Part shown: piece after piece, positions 1 to 6,889 of the stretch | Position numbering within the stretch: the stretch's first letter is position 1 | Layout of the letters: each line of letters begins with the position of its first letter | Source of the DNA: DATDVL01 sp035290025 | GTDB taxonomy: Archaea > Nanobdellota > Nanobdellia > SCGC-AAA011-G17 > DATDVL01 | Assembly (NCBI GenBank): GCA_035290025.1 | Contig: DATDVL010000055.1 | Coordinates: forward strand, 1 to 17,239 | Length of the DNA stretch: 17,239 nt | Reading direction: 5' to 3' | The notes under the pieces: model-generated | Databases searched by the model: none | What the model saw: the letters and a program-made list of their open reading frames with translations, nothing else | What the model was told of the DNA's origin: nothing | Made by a program: the position numbers and the translations under genes

Positions 1-2004
1 ATTAGAAGACAACAAATAATTAACAAACTTCTTAATATTATCATAAATAGCACGACCCTCCTCAACAGCAACCACCAACGAAGAAAAATCATCATCCAAC
101 AAGACCATATCAGCAGCTTCCTTAGCAACATCCGTAGCAGAACCCACAGCAACACCAATATCAGCACGCTTCAACGCAGGAGCATCATTCACACCATCAC
201 CTGTCATGGCAACCACCTGACCAGGACGCAACAACTCCAAAATACGCACCTTATGCTCAGGAGAAACACGAGCAAAAATATCCACATCAACAGCAATCTT
301 CTGCAAGGAAGCATCATCCAAAGCATCCAACTCCTCACCCGTCAAACAACGATCACGCAAACCAATCTGACGAGCAATAGCCTGAGCAGTCAAACGATGA
401 TCACCGGTAATCATAACCACACGAATACCCGCAGACTTACAACGAGCAACAGCATCAGTAACGGTAGGACGCGGAGGATCAACCATACCCATCAAACCCA
501 CCAAAATCAAATCATCAACAGAAGAACCATACGCAAACGCCAAAACACGCAAAGCATCATGAGCCATAGACTCATTCGCAAGCAAAACACTAGAACGCTG
601 ACCAGCAGACAACTTCACCACACGACCATTCACCAACACCCGAGAACACTTACGCAAAACAACCTCAGGAGCACCCTTCACCATCCACACAAAACCCTTA
701 CCCTCCTTATACTTCGTAGCCATAAACTTCGCCTCAGACGTAAAAGGAACCTCATCAACACGAGCATCAACAACAGTAACACCACCCTTCTGAGCAACAA
801 CAACCAACGCAGCCTCTGTAGGATCACCCAAAACTTTACCATCAACAATCTTTGCATCATTACACCACAAACCAACCTTCAACAACTGCGCGAAAGAAGA
901 AGAAGCAACCTGCTTATCATCAACCAAAAAAGAACCCACCGGAACATACCCATCACCAGAAACAGCAACAAAACCATTATTCACAAACAAACGCTTCACC
1001 GTCATCTGATTGCACGTCAACGTACCTGTCTTATCCGTACAAATAATCGTCGTAGCACCCAACGTCTCAACAGAAGATAACTTACGTACCAATACATTAC
1101 GACGAACCATACGTTTCACACCCAACGACAAAGAAATAGTCACCACCGCAGGCAAACCCTCAGGAATAGCAGCAACCGCCAAAGAAACAGCAACCAAAAA
1201 CATCATACCCAATGGTTCACCACGCAGCAAACCAGCAACAAAAACAATAACAACAACCACCACGGTCAACAACGCCAACTGCTTACCCAACATACCAAGC
1301 TTCTTCTGCAACGGCGTCTCCTTCTCCTCAGCAGTCTCCAACAAATGAGCAATCTTACCCACTTCCGTATGCATACCTGTCTCAACAACAACAGCAGTAC
1401 CACGACCATACGTAACCACAGAAGAAGCAAACACCATATTATAACGACCAGCAACAGGAACAATCGTACTCAAAGCACCCAACGACTTCTTCACCGGAAC
1501 AGACTCACCCGTCAAAATAGACTCATCAACCTTCACATTCCACGACTCCAAAAGATACGCATCAGCAGGAACACGCATACCTGCCTCTAACAAAATAATA
1601 TCACCAGGAACCAACAACTTCGCAGCAACTTCAACCTCCTTACCATCACGAAGAACACGACACACTGGAGACGATAACTCCTTTAACTTCTCCAAAGCAC
1701 GATCAGCCTTAAACTCCTGAAAAAAACCCAACAATGTATTCAATACTAAGATAACCAGAATAACAGAAGCATCAACCCACTCACGCAGAAAAAAAGCAAC
1801 GACCAACGCAGCAATAAGCACGTAGACTACAGGACTTTTCACCTGACTAAAAAATATCTTTCCCACAGAAGAACCATGCGACTGTTGCAATTCGTTAGGA
1901 CCGAACTCAGCAAAACGTTTCTCAACATCATGCAAAAGAAGACCATGACGAGAAACACCTAAAGACTGTAAAACTTCACCCTCTCTTTTCAAAAACCAAT
2001 CCAT
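1..2004 (-). CDS. P2-type cation-transporting ATPase, partial (C-terminus beyond window)
   Basis: Membrane ion pump of the P2 (Ca2+-ATPase-like) class; the first 668 residues are present and the frame is open at the left edge. Seen in order: a cation-ATPase N-terminal domain starting MDWFLKREGE, the actuator motif TGES (165-168), the M4 ion-site motif PEGLPA (281-286), the phosphorylation motif DKTGTLT with catalytic Asp324, and the hinge motif TGDGVNDAP (601-609). The fragment breaks off in M5 at KKFVNYLLSSN, so the M5-M6 residues that settle the ion are missing. PEGLPA carries the Glu that binds Ca2+ in SERCA-type pumps, which favours Ca2+ or Mn2+; heavy-metal P1B pumps have CPC there instead. 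The ATG overlaps the stop of the DUF1461 gene by one base (TAATG), so it is translationally coupled as the last gene seen of the redox operon. The class is certain; the ion is inferred. Confidence 0.95.
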   Translation of the reverse strand, partial: MDWFLKREGEVLQSLGVSRHGLLLHDVEKRFAEFGPNELQQSHGSSVGKIFFSQVKSPVVYVLIAALVVAFFLREWVDASVILVILVLNTLLGFFQEFKADRALEKLKELSSPVCRVLRDGKEVEVAAKLLVPGDIILLEAGMRVPADAYLLESWNVKVDESILTGESVPVKKSLGALSTIVPVAGRYNMVFASSVVTYGRGTAVVVETGMHTEVGKIAHLLETAEEKETPLQKKLGMLGKQLALLTVVVVVIVFVAGLLRGEPLGMMFLVAVSLAVAAIPEGLPAVVTISLSLGVKRMVRRNVLVRKLSSVETLGATTIICTDKTGTLTCNQMTVKRLFVNNGFVAVSGDGYVPVGSFLVDDKQVASSSFAQLLKVGLWCNDAKIVDGKVLGDPTEAALVVVAQKGGVTVVDARVDEVPFTSEAKFMATKYKEGKGFVWMVKGAPEVVLRKCSRVLVNGRVVKLSAGQRSSVLLANESMAHDALRVLAFAYGSSVDDLILVGLMGMVDPPRPTVTDAVARCKSAGIRVVMITGDHRLTAQAIARQIGLRDRCLTGEELDALDDASLQKIAVDVDIFARVSPEHKVRILELLRPGQVVAMTGDGVNDAPALKRADIGVAVGSATDVAKEAADMVLLDDDFSSLVVAVEEGRAIYDNIKKFVNYLLSSN

Positions 2005-2624
2005 TACAAGCGTATACGAGGACGAGGACTTTTAAATCTTTGTAACCACCAACCACCAACGCTACAAACAACACCAACAAAAAAGGAACGCAACAATAAC
2101 GACCAAACAACATCAGAAAACAATTCTTGAGGGAAAAGTATCAAGAGTTTAGAATCAGAAGCAAGCAACCACGAAGAATCCTGGAAAAATAATTCATGAA
2201 ACGCAATAAAACTCGTAACAAAATTCAAAGAAAAAAATACTAACAACAAACATAACGGAACAACAGCCAAACCACCCCACAAAAGAACCTTCGGCCAGTT
2301 CGGATGCAAAAAAGCAGAAACAACGAACAACAAAACAACACTCAACCACAAAAATAGCACCTTACGCATAATATCACGAACTTCTAACATATGCACACGC
2401 TCACGAGCAGTCAGCAATGTACTATTCAACGTTTCTTCACTACCCAAAAAATAAGACTGTATAATATCTAATTCCGCATCAGCAGCAACCTTCCCCAACT
2501 TATCATAAGTACCATAACGCTCAAACCTATCATGATAAAAACCATCAGAAAACAAGACAATAACAAAATTAGAAAGAATAATCACTAACGGCAATAATAC
2601 TAATGCATAATTATGCGGCTTCAT
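2004..2624 (-). CDS. DUF1461 / TIGR01906-type integral membrane protein
   Basis: A 206-residue membrane protein with an N-terminal hydrophobic segment (about 7-25), a polar extracytoplasmic loop with a YDKLGKVAADAEL-like stretch, and further membrane segments around 88-106, 113-140 and 180-197. The motif FHELFFQDSSWL (about 142-153), followed by SKLLILFPQELF, matches the hallmark FHxxFF...W...LFP signature that I recall for the DUF1461 family. No biochemical role for this family is known to me. The start ATG shares ATGA with the stop of the DoxX gene, and its stop overlaps the ATPase start, so it is co-translated with both. Its place between DoxX and a cation pump suggests a membrane task in the same pathway, but nothing in the sequence tells which. 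Confidence 0.8.
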   Translation of the reverse strand: MKPHNYALVLLPLVIILSNFVIVLFSDGFYHDRFERYGTYDKLGKVAADAELDIIQSYFLGSEETLNSTLLTARERVHMLEVRDIMRKVLFLWLSVVLLFVVSAFLHPNWPKVLLWGGLAVVPLCLLLVFFSLNFVTSFIAFHELFFQDSSWLLASDSKLLILFPQELFSDVVWSLLLRSFFVGVVCSVGGWWLQRFKSPRPRIRL

Positions 2625-3001
2625 GACTTAAAGAAGACCTTATCAAGACTTAAAAAACTACTGTCTGCGAAGACCAGACCCACCGCACATAACAACAAGC
2701 CAATATCACGAACTTCCTGAAAGTTCAACAAGAACAAAATCATCAACAATTCCAGACTGGCAGCAAGAGCGACCCAACGCGTCCACAAACCCAACACCAA
2801 CAACAAGCCAATAAGCACTTCCGTGACACCAATAACGATAACAACTACATCACCTGGAATAGGCAACGAACTGATAAACGGCAACGAAGGAATAGCCACC
2901 ACCCAAATATCACCCATAAACTTACCCACACCAAATATAAGAAAAACTGTACCCAAACCAAGACGAATAAAAAAAGAAGAAAAAAGATGTTTATTCAACA
3001 A
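2621..3001 (-). CDS. DoxX family membrane protein
   Basis: A 126-residue protein with four hydrophobic segments. The pattern RLGLGTVFLIFGVGKF near the N-terminus and ...GVTEVLIGLLLVLGLWTRW in the middle are typical of the DoxX/DoxD-like family, small quinone-linked or redox-associated membrane proteins (DoxD/DoxA form thiosulfate:quinone oxidoreductase in Acidianus). No ATG lies near the N-terminus; the start is a TTG (2999-3001) preceded by AGGTG (3008-3012) at six bases spacing, within the end of the cupredoxin gene. The stop overlaps the DUF1461 start (ATGA). The family call rests on hydrophobic pattern and short motifs. The redox setting (CuA lipoprotein and thioredoxin-fold proteins just upstream) fits the family, but the substrate is unknown. 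Confidence 0.75.
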   Translation of the reverse strand: MLNKHLFSSFFIRLGLGTVFLIFGVGKFMGDIWVVAIPSLPFISSLPIPGDVVVIVIGVTEVLIGLLLVLGLWTRWVALAASLELLMILFLLNFQEVRDIGLLLCAVGLVFADSSFLSLDKVFFKS

Positions 3002-3434
3002 TTAAAACACCTGTCATTTCCTTGTGACCAGCACCACAATACACCGAACAATAAAACGTGAACATACCCTTCTTATCAGCAACAAACTCAGCACTACCCG
3101 TCTCACCCTCAGCGACTTTAATATTCACTCCAAACTCACGAACAGCCAAACCGTGCTCACCATCATCACTTGTTATGACTAAGCGGACCTTATCGCCTTC
3201 CTGCACACGAATTGTATCAGGAGAAAAAGAAAAATCTGTTGCAATAATCTTAAACTCTTTGACTTCACTAACAACCTCTTGAGGCGCATCCACAACACTA
3301 GGAACTTGCTCATTATTATTCGCATCAGCATTTACAGGAGTATTACCTGTAGGTATTGTAGTTACCTCCTGTGAAGACGAAGCGCAAGCACCCAAAAATA
3401 CTAACATTATCATAAAGCTAACTATTTTCTTCAT
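2991..3434 (-). CDS. CuA-type cupredoxin lipoprotein (COX2-like domain)
   Basis: A secreted copper protein of 147 residues. A lipoprotein signal ends in LGAC (Cys17 lipidated), followed by a Ser/Thr/Asn-rich linker to about 65, then a cupredoxin beta-sandwich (FKIIATDFSFSPDTIRVQEG...). The C-terminal loop reads CSVYCGAGHKEM: Cys129, Cys133, His137 and Met140, with His93 (GEHG) upstream. This is the complete ligand set of a binuclear CuA centre (H...CxxxCxxxHxxM) as in cytochrome oxidase subunit II and N2O reductase. The residue giving a backbone carbonyl ligand is Val131 where subunit II often has Glu. No COX2-type transmembrane hairpin and no oxidase subunit I is seen in the window. The ATG overlaps the stop of the thioredoxin-like gene (ATGA). 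Likely role: electron carrier or copper-binding protein on the outer face of the membrane. Confidence 0.88.
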   Translation of the reverse strand: MKKIVSFMIMLVFLGACASSSQEVTTIPTGNTPVNADANNNEQVPSVVDAPQEVVSEVKEFKIIATDFSFSPDTIRVQEGDKVRLVITSDDGEHGLAVREFGVNIKVAEGETGSAEFVADKKGMFTFYCSVYCGAGHKEMTGVLIVE

Positions 3435-3985
3435 TCTTCAACACTCCCCGCTTCTTCAATAAGCTTTTCGATAACCGTGCGGAACTCAGTCTCTTCAGCA
3501 CCCAAATCATTCTGTGCCTCATAACCATTACCCACACGATAATACTTACAACCCATCACAAACGTTGGAATAGAACCCTGCGGATTAAAATCTTTATAGA
3601 CTGCTAACTCACTCTCAGGAACACTACCCTCAACAACAGACGTAAAATCATCATCATTACTATCCAACACCCAATGATAAGCAACAATTTTGTCAGCACG
3701 AACATACTCCTGAACAACCTTCGTAAAACGAGACTTAACCCACTGACAATGAGGACACCACGTTGTAGAAAACAAACGAATAACAGGCTTACCATCCTCA
3801 ACACAAACATCAGCATCACTACGCACAGAAAACGTCTTCACCTCACCCGGCTGGACAGTAACACCAACATCCACCTGAGGGCCATTATCATTATTCGAGG
3901 AAGAACTACACGAAGCTAAAAAAATCAAAGAAAAAAGAAAAACGGCAGTAAAAAAATTACTGCTGGTTCTCGAAAAGTTTCTCAT
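3431..3985 (-). CDS. Thioredoxin-fold lipoprotein (WCPHC)
   Basis: A 184-residue extracytoplasmic thioredoxin-like protein. The signal sequence ends in a lipobox LASC (Cys26), followed by a Ser/Asn linker. The active site is TWCPHC (Cys77, Cys80) and the cis-proline loop is GSIPTF (Pro140). Two more cysteines, Cys61 and Cys146 (VMGCKYY), could form a second disulfide. I chose the ATG at 3985 because it puts a short basic N-terminus before the hydrophobic core; the upstream in-frame ATG at 4018 would add eleven residues lying well inside the preceding gene. The start overlaps the end of the DsbA-like gene by 29 bases. It may act as reductant or copper-site thiol partner for the CuA lipoprotein encoded next, as Sco/TlpA-type proteins do for oxidases; that pairing is inferred from order only. 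Confidence 0.85.
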   Translation of the reverse strand: MRNFSRTSSNFFTAVFLFSLIFLASCSSSSNNDNGPQVDVGVTVQPGEVKTFSVRSDADVCVEDGKPVIRLFSTTWCPHCQWVKSRFTKVVQEYVRADKIVAYHWVLDSNDDDFTSVVEGSVPESELAVYKDFNPQGSIPTFVMGCKYYRVGNGYEAQNDLGAEETEFRTVIEKLIEEAGSVEE

Positions 3986-4691
3986 GCATCTCATAATACT
4001 TACCCTGTTCACCTGCACATTCAGCAGCTAAAGAAGCCTCATCAGCCTCTGAATGGAACGGCAAGGGGAAATCCTTGAAGACATACCGAACCTTACCTGT
4101 ATCAATATAGTTCTGCTTGATCTGCGGGAATGTCTGCAAGAACGCACGCTGACAGAAGGGGCACTGATAATCCTCACAACTGACCATGGTAACAGGAGCA
4201 TTCACATCACCCATGATAGGATCACCCTCAATGCTAATAACATTACTACCCACACTTGGATTCTTCAACGCTTCCTCAATAGCAGTTTCGAACGCGGCAT
4301 AGGGCTGAGCACCAACAATTTGCTGACCGTTAATATAAAATGTTGGCGTACCCGATGTACCTGCAGCCTGACAAGCAGCAGTATCATCCTGTATTTCCTG
4401 ATCAAAAACACGATTATCCAAACAACTATCAAACTTTTTCTTATCTAAACCAATCTCAGAAGCATAGGTCTTAAACATTAACAATGCTTTAGGACTGCCT
4501 GACCAACCATTACCCTGCGGCTCTTCAGTACCTGCAGGCGTAGGAACAACATCTGCTGGCTGGTTCTCATTCAAAGAAAAACCACCCGTAACAATTGAAA
4601 TAATAAGCAAGACTGCAAGAACAACCGTAGCTGATTTCCACAACGTCAACGCTTCAAACTCTAAACGCACCTTTTTACTCTCTTTTTCCAT
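3957..4691 (-). CDS. Membrane-anchored DsbA-like protein, circularly permuted
   Basis: Thiol-disulfide oxidoreductase of the DsbA/Thioredoxin_4 type, 244 residues from the ATG at 4691 (numbering here counts the in-frame TTG at 4694 as residue 1). One TM helix (about 21-37) anchors it, with a Pro/Glu-rich linker to about 60. Next comes what is normally the C-terminal half: WSGSPKALLMFK (64-75), FDSCLDN, and the cis-Pro loop GTPTFYINGQQIVGAQPY (115-132; Pro117). After the linker KNPSVGS comes what is normally the N-terminal half: GDPIMGDVNAPVTMV, the active site CPFC (178-181), FKDFPLPFH, ECAGEQGKYYEMHEKLFENQQ, then stop. All conserved blocks are present once each, with the two halves swapped at the loop after ENQQ. 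A GGGGG Shine-Dalgarno (4701-4705) lies nine bases ahead. First gene of the operon. The fold call is firm; the permutation is read from motif order. Confidence 0.9.
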   Translation of the reverse strand: MEKESKKVRLEFEALTLWKSATVVLAVLLIISIVTGGFSLNENQPADVVPTPAGTEEPQGNGWSGSPKALLMFKTYASEIGLDKKKFDSCLDNRVFDQEIQDDTAACQAAGTSGTPTFYINGQQIVGAQPYAAFETAIEEALKNPSVGSNVISIEGDPIMGDVNAPVTMVSCEDYQCPFCQRAFLQTFPQIKQNYIDTGKVRYVFKDFPLPFHSEADEASLAAECAGEQGKYYEMHEKLFENQQ

Positions 4692-4699
4692 CAATTCAA

Positions 4700-4760
4700 T
4701 CCCCCTTTCAGGTTTTTTATCATAAGAATAGAAATCAGCGTTTACAGTCCTTTATAAAAT
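4700..4760 (-). promoter_or_regulatory. Promoter and SD of the redox operon
   Basis: On the minus strand an archaeal-type TATA box ATTTTATAAA lies at 4751-4760, 60-69 bases before the ATG at 4691. It implies a leader of about 35 bases carrying the strong Shine-Dalgarno AAGGGGGAT (4699-4707). No transcript data; position inferred from TATA spacing. The 85-base gap to lgt makes an independent promoter plausible. Confidence 0.5.
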
Positions 4761-4776
4761 TAGTGAATTTCAAACA

Positions 4777-5544
4777 TCAATGTCTAACAACACGACGGGC
4801 CTTACGCACATACAAAAAGAACACCATTCCTGCTAGTACCATTACTGCAGAAAGCCATTGGCCAACAGGAAAACCCAACCAAAGTTGCTCTGGCACCTTC
4901 AAAAATTCTAAGAAAAAACGAAAAAAACCATATGCTGTTAAAAATACTGCAAGCAAATACCCTGGATATGCATGCTTCTTCAAACGACGGTGTAACAATA
5001 CTAACAATAAAAAGAGTATAAGATTTTTCAACGACTCGTACAACTGCGTCGGATGACGAAAAACACCATCACCAAAATCAACAGCCCACGGCAACGACGA
5101 AGGATACCCAAATAATTCACCATTCAAAAAATTCGCAATCCTGCCAAGAAACAAACCAAACGCTAAAGGCAAAACAAGAACATCCGCAAGCTCCAACCAA
5201 GAATGCTTATACTTTTTACAAAACCACCACAAAGCAAGAGCACCACCTACCAAACCGCCATGAAATGACAAACCACCCTGCCAAAGAAACAAAATTTTTA
5301 GTGGATTAGCAAAATAGTAACTGGGACTATAAAACAACACTTCAAACAAACGAGCACCCACAAGATTACCTATAATCAAATATGTAAACAATACATCAAC
5401 ATCCAATTTCCACCGCAAATACTTCGCACGACGACGCATATACCAATAACCTACTAAAAAAGCAAACGCGTACAACAAGCCATAATAACGAATCTCCAAA
5501 GAACCAAGATGAAACAATACCGGCTCAATATTCAACGTGAACAT
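4777..5544 (-). CDS. lgt: Prolipoprotein diacylglyceryl transferase (Lgt)
   Basis: Membrane enzyme that transfers diacylglyceryl from phospholipid to the lipobox cysteine of preprolipoproteins. About 255 residues with around seven hydrophobic segments, normal for the family. Hallmarks (counting the in-frame TTG at 5547 as residue 1): GGLSFHGG (91-98, His96), the Lgt signature GRIANFLNGELFG (135-147, Arg136), HPTQLYES (165-172), and R-FFLEF (210-214). The ATG at 5544 is preferred over the TTG one codon earlier; a TATA-like stretch lies 24-31 bases before it, so it is probably leaderless. Two neighbouring proteins (at 2991-3434 and 3431-3985) carry lipoboxes and are obvious substrates. A bacterial-type Lgt is not general in archaea, so gene transfer from bacteria is likely. 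Confidence 0.96.
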   Translation of the reverse strand: MFTLNIEPVLFHLGSLEIRYYGLLYAFAFLVGYWYMRRRAKYLRWKLDVDVLFTYLIIGNLVGARLFEVLFYSPSYYFANPLKILFLWQGGLSFHGGLVGGALALWWFCKKYKHSWLELADVLVLPLAFGLFLGRIANFLNGELFGYPSSLPWAVDFGDGVFRHPTQLYESLKNLILFLLLVLLHRRLKKHAYPGYLLAVFLTAYGFFRFFLEFLKVPEQLWLGFPVGQWLSAVMVLAGMVFFLYVRKARRVVRH

Positions 5545-5561
5545 CAAAAAAATAAAGAGGG

Positions 5562-5579
5562 GAGGTTATAAAAAACCTC
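5562..5579 (-). terminator. Hairpin after the 5580-6035 gene, overlapping the lgt TATA region
   Basis: GAGGTT and AACCTC form a six-base-pair stem with a six-base loop immediately after the stop codon of the upstream gene; on the minus strand a T-rich run follows. The loop region (TTTTTTATAA on the minus strand) also sits at TATA distance from the lgt ATG at 5544, so one element may both end one transcript and start the next. Confidence 0.45.
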
Positions 5580-6035
5580 TTACTCACGGATAAATTTTAC
5601 ACTGGCACCTTCAATCCTGTCACCTACAACCCGCTTACCATTCTCCAAATGCGAATTCATCGTGTAACGGTGCAACGTAGAAGCAATTTCTGTGTTACTA
5701 TAGATTCGCCCTTCCATCCCCCAACCTTCTGGTGCTTTAGGAAACCAATGTTGATACTGGTCCAACGTTTCTACTAAACTATTATCTACTTCTTGTCCAC
5801 CAATAACATCTTTACCTATTAAGCTGTTTAGCATTTCAGGATAGATATTAAATAAATTATTCCCGATGCGAACACTTACTTCTCCACGCACCCTATTCAT
5901 GGTTGATGTTCTATAACAACTATAAGACACCCCATCTTCTGCATGCTTTGCTCGCTCGTGGAGCTTCCCACCTACAAAACTACTTGCTACAGCAGCAACC
6001 AATCCTGCCATTTTTACCCATTTGTTTATTACCAT
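5580..6035 (-). CDS. Hypothetical membrane-anchored or secreted protein
   Basis: I do not recognise this 151-residue protein. A hydrophobic segment near the N-terminus (about 9-23, AGLVAAVASSFVGG) suggests a membrane anchor or an uncleaved signal, leaving a soluble domain of about 125 residues outside the membrane. That domain is mixed alpha/beta in appearance, rich in charged residues, with one cysteine (YSCYRTS). A perfect AAGGAGGT Shine-Dalgarno (6043-6050) is spaced seven bases from the ATG, unusual here since many neighbours look leaderless. Base use is more even than in the flanking genes. It is divergent from the TrmB gene across 86 bases. Nothing in the sequence supports a function. 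Confidence 0.75.
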   Translation of the reverse strand: MVINKWVKMAGLVAAVASSFVGGKLHERAKHAEDGVSYSCYRTSTMNRVRGEVSVRIGNNLFNIYPEMLNSLIGKDVIGGQEVDNSLVETLDQYQHWFPKAPEGWGMEGRIYSNTEIASTLHRYTMNSHLENGKRVVGDRIEGASVKFIRE

Positions 6036-6060
6036 TATCCGTACCTCCTTAATGCACTTA

Positions 6061-6117
6061 TTTTATAGTAGTAACTATACAGGCTACATACTTAAATATT
6101 ACCTCCCACTAAGTGGG
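6061..6117. promoter_or_regulatory. Divergent promoter region with a palindromic candidate operator
   Basis: For the plus-strand regulator a TATA-like CTTAAATATT lies at 6091-6100, 22-31 bases ahead of the ATG at 6122. The palindrome CCCAC-TAA-GTGGG (6105-6117) sits between that box and the start, where a bound regulator would block transcription. For the minus-strand gene CTATAAAA (6061-6068) is a TATA candidate, although it is rather close to the Shine-Dalgarno. Autoregulation by the TrmB-like protein is an inference. Confidence 0.45.
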
Positions 6118-6121
6118 TAGT

Positions 6122-6865
6122 ATGTATGAAGAACTACTCAAAAAAATAGGATTAACAACCAACGAAACAAAGGTTTATCTTGCCTTACTCTGTGGAGGAA
6201 AACAGACTACAGGCACAATCATCAAAACATCAAAAATTGCATCAGGAAAAGTCTACGAAACACTCAACAAACTCGCAGACAAAGGACTTATCAAAACTGT
6301 CAAAGAAAACAATGTTAAACAATTCTTACCTAATAATCCAGAAACACTCCTCAACTACTTAGCAGACAAAGAAAAAGAAATCCACAAAGAACAAACAGCA
6401 ATACAACAACTCTTACCTACCCTCAAAAACCTCATCCACCAAGAAAAGAATCCGGAAGACGTCAGCTATATCAAAGGCATTGAAGGACTACAACCCGTCA
6501 TTTACCACTTGCTCACCACAGCAAAAAGACTACGATTTATGGGAGCACGATCAGACAAAGCAGAAAGATATAACACCTTTTGGAAAACATGGCACCAAGA
6601 ACGAGTAAAAAGAAAACTGAAAGCACAAGTCATATTTTCTGACAAAAACACCAGTTACTGGAAATTTTTTAAACAACTCTCCTATACAGAAACAAGAGAA
6701 ATACTCAGCTTTAGCCCAGCAGTAATTATGATCATTGACGAACATGTCTTCATCTTATCCTACGAAGGAGAACTCACTTGCATTCACATCATTTCAACAG
6801 CAATAGCAACATCCTTCAACAACTTCTTCGATAGTTTATGGAACTACGCACAACAAAAGTCATAA
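6122..6865 (+). CDS. TrmB family transcriptional regulator
   Basis: A 247-residue DNA-binding regulator. The N-terminal winged-helix (about 1-70) starts MYEELLKKIGLTTNETKVYLAL and continues with IIKTSKIASGKVYETLNKLADKGLI, the classic TrmB helix-turn-helix with the [RK]VYxxLxxLxxKGLI recognition region. A charged helical linker (about 80-105) follows, then a C-terminal domain (about 115-240) resembling the TrmB effector/dimerisation domain. I start at ATG 6122, not the in-frame GTG at 6113, because the TATA box is at leaderless distance and the GTG is part of the palindrome. Characterised TrmB proteins sense sugars and control sugar transport or metabolism; the ligand here is not readable. The dehydrogenase 24 bases downstream is the likely co-transcribed partner. 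Confidence 0.88.
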   Translation: MYEELLKKIGLTTNETKVYLALLCGGKQTTGTIIKTSKIASGKVYETLNKLADKGLIKTVKENNVKQFLPNNPETLLNYLADKEKEIHKEQTAIQQLLPTLKNLIHQEKNPEDVSYIKGIEGLQPVIYHLLTTAKRLRFMGARSDKAERYNTFWKTWHQERVKRKLKAQVIFSDKNTSYWKFFKQLSYTETREILSFSPAVIMIIDEHVFILSYEGELTCIHIISTAIATSFNNFFDSLWNYAQQKS

Positions 6866-6889
6866 AAACTAGCACCCCTTATTTAGACC

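Noticed and set aside
253..1080. Long plus-strand open frame of 275 codons
   Set aside because: It lies opposite the intact P-type ATPase. The product is a low-complexity Asn/Thr/Arg/Gln/His-rich chain, and it stays open only because the plus strand is so poor in T and G.
3674..3919. Plus-strand open frame opposite the thioredoxin-like lipoprotein
   Set aside because: The composition is that of a shadow frame and the minus-strand gene has clear WCPHC and cis-Pro motifs.
3957..4691. Reading the DsbA-like gene as a frameshifted or truncated normal DsbA
   Set aside because: The frame is continuous, has its own promoter, SD and TM anchor, and each conserved block occurs once. The downstream frame belongs to a different lipoprotein and does not supply a missing C-terminal half.
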